A stretch of 64,000 nucleotides of DNA from the NCBI RefSeq assembly GCF_000177215.2, contig NZ_CM001368.1, positions 3,417,625-3,481,624 on the forward strand, written 5' to 3'. The stretch is from Solidesulfovibrio carbinoliphilus subsp. oakridgensis (GTDB lineage Bacteria > Desulfobacterota > Desulfovibrionia > Desulfovibrionales > Desulfovibrionaceae). The notes under the pieces were generated by a model, which was given only the letters and a program-made list of their open reading frames with translations, did not search any database and was not told the origin of the DNA. This document shows positions 61,087-64,000 of this stretch, in pieces. Each line of letters starts with the position of its first letter. The stretch's first letter is position 1. Both the position numbers and the translations under genes were made by a program.

Positions 61087-62721
61087 ATGCGCATATTGGA
61101 AGGGATCGAGGAAAATTTCCGGTTCATGGTCCTTGAGGTGTCCAAGCAGGTGGCCAGCGCCCTTTTGGCGGTCGAACGGCCGGACCCGGACCGCATAAAG
61201 CGCATCGAGAGCCGCGACGACTACATCGACAACCTGAAAAGCGTCATCGAGAACGCCTGCTGGGGCCGCATCCACGACTCCCGCGACACCAACAAGCGCA
61301 CCCTTGACCTGGTGCGGGCCGCCAACATCATCAACATCAACCTGGAGCGGATCGCGGACTACGCGGTTAACATCGTCTCCCAGGTCCAGTACCTGACCGA
61401 CCCGGCCTTCATCCGCCGCTACGACTACCGCGACCCGTTCGTGGACGTGGACAAGGCCCTGGGGCTGGTCTTTCCGGCCTTGACCCGCCAGGACGTGCGC
61501 CTGGCCCTGCGCATCTGCCGGGCGGAATTCTCCCTGGACGACCGGTTCAAGGCCGCCTTCGACGCCATCCTGGCCGATCTGCGGCGCGGCGAGTCCCCGG
61601 AAAACGCCATCTCCTGCTTCAACATCTTCCGCTATCTGGAGCGGATGGGCGACGCCCTGCTCAACATCGGCGAGGCCGTCATTTTCGCGGCCCTCGGCGA
61701 GAAGCTGAAAATCCACCAGTACCAGGCCCTGCAGGATTCGCTTGGTCAGGGCGAGGACGGGGCCCCGCTTGCCGCCGGGGAGTTCAGCTCCATCTGGGGC
61801 ACCCGGTCGGGCTGCCGCATCGGCCGGCTCGAGGAGCACGGGCCCCGGTCCAAGGGCGTGCTCTTCAAGGAAGGGACGGCCGCCAAGCTGGCCAAGGAAA
61901 AGGAGAACATCGAGCGGTGGCAGCGCCTGTCCCCGGGGCTCCCGCCGGCCATCCAGGCCTTCCAGACCGACGGCGACTCGGCTTCCATGCTGCTGGAATA
62001 TCTCGGCGGCTGCAATCTCCAGGAAGTGGTCCTGACGGCCGACCGGGAGATCGTGGAAAACGCCTGCTTCCTGGTCACCCAGACCGTGGGCGGCATCTGG
62101 GAGCAGACGCTCTCGCGCCGGCCGGTGCCGGCGGACTTCATGGGCCAGATGCGTTCCCGCCTGGAGGACGTCTTCCGGCTCTATCCCGGGTTCGCCCGGG
62201 GGCCCAAGCGGCTCGGCGAGGTGGCCATCGCCTCGGTGCCCGAGCTTTTGGCCTCGGCCACGGATGCCGAAGCCGGATTGGCCGCGCCCTTTTCCGTGTT
62301 CCTGCACGGCGATTTCAACCTCAACAACGTCGTCTACGACCACACGGCCCAGCGCATCCACTACATCGACCTCAACCGCTCGGCCGAGGGCGACTACGTC
62401 CAGGACACGGCCGTGTTCCTGGCTTCCAACTTCCGGCTGCCGGTCTTTGAAGCGCGCCTTCGCGGCCGCATCGAACTGGCCATGGCCCGGTTTTTGGAAT
62501 TCGCCCGGTCCTTTGCCGCCGAGCAGAATGATGCCCAGTTCGAGGCCCGGCTCACCTTCGGCGTGGCCCGGGCCCTCGCCACCTCGGCCCGGTTCGAGAT
62601 GCACCGGGACTTTGCCCAGGAACTGTTCCTGCGCGGCGTCTACCTGCTGGAACGGGCCACGGCCCATGCCGGGCGGCCCTGGGAGGACCTGGCCTTTCCG
62701 GACGCGGTCCTCCTGTATTAG
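61087..62721 (+). CDS. PhoU domain fused to aminoglycoside-phosphotransferase-like kinase
   Basis: A 544-residue cytoplasmic fusion. Residues 1-215 are a PhoU domain (RFMVLEVSKQVASALLAVER, DLVRAANIININLERIADYA, SPENAISCFNIFRYLERMGD), PhoU being a metal-binding helical bundle that links phosphate transport to signalling. Residues about 235-520 are an APH-type kinase: GVLFKEGTAAKLAKEKENIE (ATP-side Lys region), VFLHGDFNLNNVVYD with catalytic Asp409 and Asn414, and IHYIDLNRSAEGDY with metal-binding Asp428. Such kinases phosphorylate small molecules or proteins. Fusion to PhoU is uncommon. ATG 61087 has a weak GGGGAGGCGCC site. The cluster with XXXCH, PHP-like and amphi-Trp genes suggests a common task. 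Confidence 0.8.
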   Translation: MRILEGIEENFRFMVLEVSKQVASALLAVERPDPDRIKRIESRDDYIDNLKSVIENACWGRIHDSRDTNKRTLDLVRAANIININLERIADYAVNIVSQVQYLTDPAFIRRYDYRDPFVDVDKALGLVFPALTRQDVRLALRICRAEFSLDDRFKAAFDAILADLRRGESPENAISCFNIFRYLERMGDALLNIGEAVIFAALGEKLKIHQYQALQDSLGQGEDGAPLAAGEFSSIWGTRSGCRIGRLEEHGPRSKGVLFKEGTAAKLAKEKENIERWQRLSPGLPPAIQAFQTDGDSASMLLEYLGGCNLQEVVLTADREIVENACFLVTQTVGGIWEQTLSRRPVPADFMGQMRSRLEDVFRLYPGFARGPKRLGEVAIASVPELLASATDAEAGLAAPFSVFLHGDFNLNNVVYDHTAQRIHYIDLNRSAEGDYVQDTAVFLASNFRLPVFEARLRGRIELAMARFLEFARSFAAEQNDAQFEARLTFGVARALATSARFEMHRDFAQELFLRGVYLLERATAHAGRPWEDLAFPDAVLLY

Positions 62722-62812
62722 CCACTCCCCGCCGCCGGTCTCCTTTTGGTGCCTCGGGCACCGGCAGTCGCTTCTTGCCGCCGGGCCTTATTCGGGCCAT
62801 AGGATACGGCAG

Positions 62813-62840
62813 GCCTCCGGCATACCGGAGGCAAGGAGGT
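62813..62840 (+). promoter_or_regulatory. Hairpin abutting the ribosome site of the MDR gene
   Basis: Perfect 8-bp stem GCCTCCGG (62813-62820) / CCGGAGGC (62825-62832) with a CATA loop, directly followed by the ribosome site AAGGAGGT (62833-62840) and ATG 62845. It may affect access to the start. The arm sequence equals the GCCTCCGG head of the composite repeats. Confidence 0.45.
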
Positions 62841-62844
62841 TCCC

Positions 62845-63852
62845 ATGCAGGCAGTCATGGCCAAGGGCGGCGTGCCGCCCGGCCGGCCGGGCGCGTTCGT
62901 CCTGGCCGAGGTCCCGATTCCCGCGCCCGGGCCGGACGATCTCCTGGTCAGGGTCGCGGCCGTTTCCGTCAACCCGGTGGACGCCAAGGTCCACGCCAGG
63001 ATGGCCGCCGGCGAGGAAAAAATCCTCGGCTACGACGCCTGTGGCACGGTTGCGGCCGCAGGCGCCGCCGTGTCCGGCTTCGCCCCCGGCGACCGGGTCT
63101 ATTACGCCGGCGACGTGACCCGGCCCGGCTGCGACGCCGAGTTCCATCTGGTCGACGCCCGCATCGCGGCCAAGGCCCCGGCGAGCCTCGATACCCCGGC
63201 CGTGGCCGCCCTGCCCCTGACCGGCATCACGGCCTGGGAGGCCCTCTTTGACCGGCTCGGTTTCACCGCCGACGCCGGGGCCAACGCCGGGCGCGACATC
63301 CTCGTCATCGGCGGGGCGGGCGGGGTCGGCTCCATGGCCATCCAGCTGGCCAAATGGGCCGGCCTTCGGGTCGTGGCCACGGCCTCGCGACCCGAGTCCG
63401 CCGACTGGTGCCGGGGGCTCGGGGCTGAGATCGTCCTCGACCACAGGAAAGACCTGCCGGCCCAGCTCCAGGCCGCCGGCCTTGCCGACGTGTCGGCCGT
63501 TTTCTGCACCACCCACCTGGAGACCCACTGGGCGGCCATGGCCGCCTGCCTGCGGCCCCAGGGCGCGGTCTGCTGCATCGACGACCCGTCGGGGCCCCTC
63601 GACATCACGGTCTTTAAATCCAAGTGCGCGAGCATCCATTGGGAATTCATGTTCGCCCGTTCCATGTGGAAGACCCCGGACATGGCCGAGCAGGGCCGCA
63701 TCCTGGCCCGGCTGGCCGGGCTCCTCGACGCCGGCACGGTCCGGCCGACCCTGGCCGCCGCGCACTCGGGCCTCGATCCGGCCGTCTTCGCCAGGGCCCA
63801 CCAGGACCAGCTCTCGGGCCGGATGGTCGGCAAGCAGGTCATCGTCTTTTAG
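62845..63852 (+). CDS. Zinc-independent MDR oxidoreductase (quinone oxidoreductase-like)
   Basis: A 335-residue medium-chain dehydrogenase/reductase. The N-terminal GroES-like part has VRVAAVSVNPVDAKVHARMA and GYDACGTVAAAG..GFAPGDRVYYAGD; the Rossmann part has VIGGAGGVGSMAIQLAKWAG, an NADPH-type loop. The structural-zinc cysteines are absent, so it belongs to the quinone-oxidoreductase/YogA-like branch. It probably reduces quinones or enones with NAD(P)H. AAGGAGGT precedes ATG 62845. Stands alone, convergent with the gene at the right edge. Confidence 0.88.
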   Translation: MQAVMAKGGVPPGRPGAFVLAEVPIPAPGPDDLLVRVAAVSVNPVDAKVHARMAAGEEKILGYDACGTVAAAGAAVSGFAPGDRVYYAGDVTRPGCDAEFHLVDARIAAKAPASLDTPAVAALPLTGITAWEALFDRLGFTADAGANAGRDILVIGGAGGVGSMAIQLAKWAGLRVVATASRPESADWCRGLGAEIVLDHRKDLPAQLQAAGLADVSAVFCTTHLETHWAAMAACLRPQGAVCCIDDPSGPLDITVFKSKCASIHWEFMFARSMWKTPDMAEQGRILARLAGLLDAGTVRPTLAAAHSGLDPAVFARAHQDQLSGRMVGKQVIVF

Positions 63853-63859
63853 CGTGGGG

Positions 63860-63885
63860 GCGCGGCCGCCTGGTCGCGGCCGCGC
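63860..63885. terminator. Perfect hairpin between convergent genes
   Basis: GCGCGGCCGC (63860-63869) / GCGGCCGCGC (63876-63885), loop CTGGTC. No U-tract on either side. Placed between converging stops, so a bidirectional transcript-end role is possible. Confidence 0.5.
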
Positions 63886-63893
63886 CTGCCCGC

Positions 63894-64000
63894 TCAGGTG
63901 AAGTCGTAGCGCGTGCCCACGCTGCTTTGCATGAACTGTCCGGGCATGGCCGCGGCAAAGGCGTGGGTGGACTTCCAGCCGGTGCAGTGCATGGGGATGA
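63894..64000 (-). CDS. Metallo-beta-lactamase-fold protein, C-terminal fragment
   Basis: Only the last 35 residues are in the window: IPMHCTGWKSTHAFAAAMPG, then QFMQSSVGTRYDFT and a TGA at 63894-63896. The phrase 'P.HCTGW....F...MPG.F....VGT...' is the usual end of MBL-fold hydrolases of the dihydropterin-phosphate-synthase-like group, where the His is a metal ligand. The rest of the gene lies beyond the right edge. Confidence 0.6.
   Translation of the reverse strand, partial: IPMHCTGWKSTHAFAAAMPGQFMQSSVGTRYDFT

Overview
The window is GC-rich DNA, with strong G/C-ending codon bias, of the kind found in large-genome sulfate reducers of the Desulfovibrionaceae (Desulfovibrio/Solidesulfovibrio type). 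The assignment rests on inference: a c553-like small cytochrome, many two-component hybrids, the XXXCH and amphi-Trp proteins, and a family of GC-rich composite repeats just after stop codons. I recognise no rRNA, tRNA or CRISPR array.

Layout. (1) 1-10748 is chromosomal housekeeping: the 5' end of a glycosyltransferase-like gene, phosphofructokinase + cobT, a PPP-type phosphatase, a YibE/F membrane protein, a secreted alkaline phosphatase, a DedA protein, an RNA m5C methyltransferase, a class I aldolase homologue and two small genes. (2) 11120-28049 is a one-direction, tightly overlapped virion-structure module of podovirus flavour: portal, scaffold, major capsid, connector, many tail/appendage proteins. 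It ends in an Mtd-like C-type-lectin protein with the sequence signature of a diversity-generating retroelement (DGR) target. No terminase, integrase, lysis gene, reverse transcriptase or template repeat lies in the window. Host-type intergenic repeats sit inside the module, which suggests long residence. (3) 28195-36883 is a seven-gene signalling cluster: two receiver proteins with catalytically degenerate HD-GYP outputs, a PAS histidine kinase, TPR proteins, a GspE-N/CheX-like protein and a SPOR protein. (4) 37061-49798 holds a DsbA-like lipoprotein, a cytochrome with an atypical CxCH haem site, a flippase-like membrane protein, a PilZ protein, an SGNH protein, an NtrC-type regulator, an MltB-type transglycosylase, GDP-fucose synthase, an Hpt protein, a hybrid kinase and rpe. 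(5) 50126-54922 holds pstS-pstC-pstA (no pstB follows), an HdeA-like periplasmic protein and a PIN-PhoH ATPase. (6) 55320-62721 holds a giant double hybrid kinase and then four genes that look like one system: an XXXCH protein with a cytochrome c'-like tail but no signal peptide, a PHP-like metal-binding protein, an amphi-Trp protein, and a PhoU domain fused to an aminoglycoside-phosphotransferase-like kinase. (7) The right edge has an MDR oxidoreductase and the 3' end of a metallo-beta-lactamase-fold gene.

Themes. Phosphate handling recurs (alkaline phosphatase, Pst transporter with a candidate Pho box, PhoH, PhoU-kinase). The most unusual material is the orphan DGR-type target ending the capsid/tail module, and the PhoU-kinase/XXXCH/amphi-Trp/PHP cluster. 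Two repeat families are visible: GC-rich composite elements (nine copies), mostly placed and oriented just after stop codons, and AT-rich double-hairpin elements (two copies) directly after the major capsid and phoH genes. Domain calls come from reading motifs; no database search was run.
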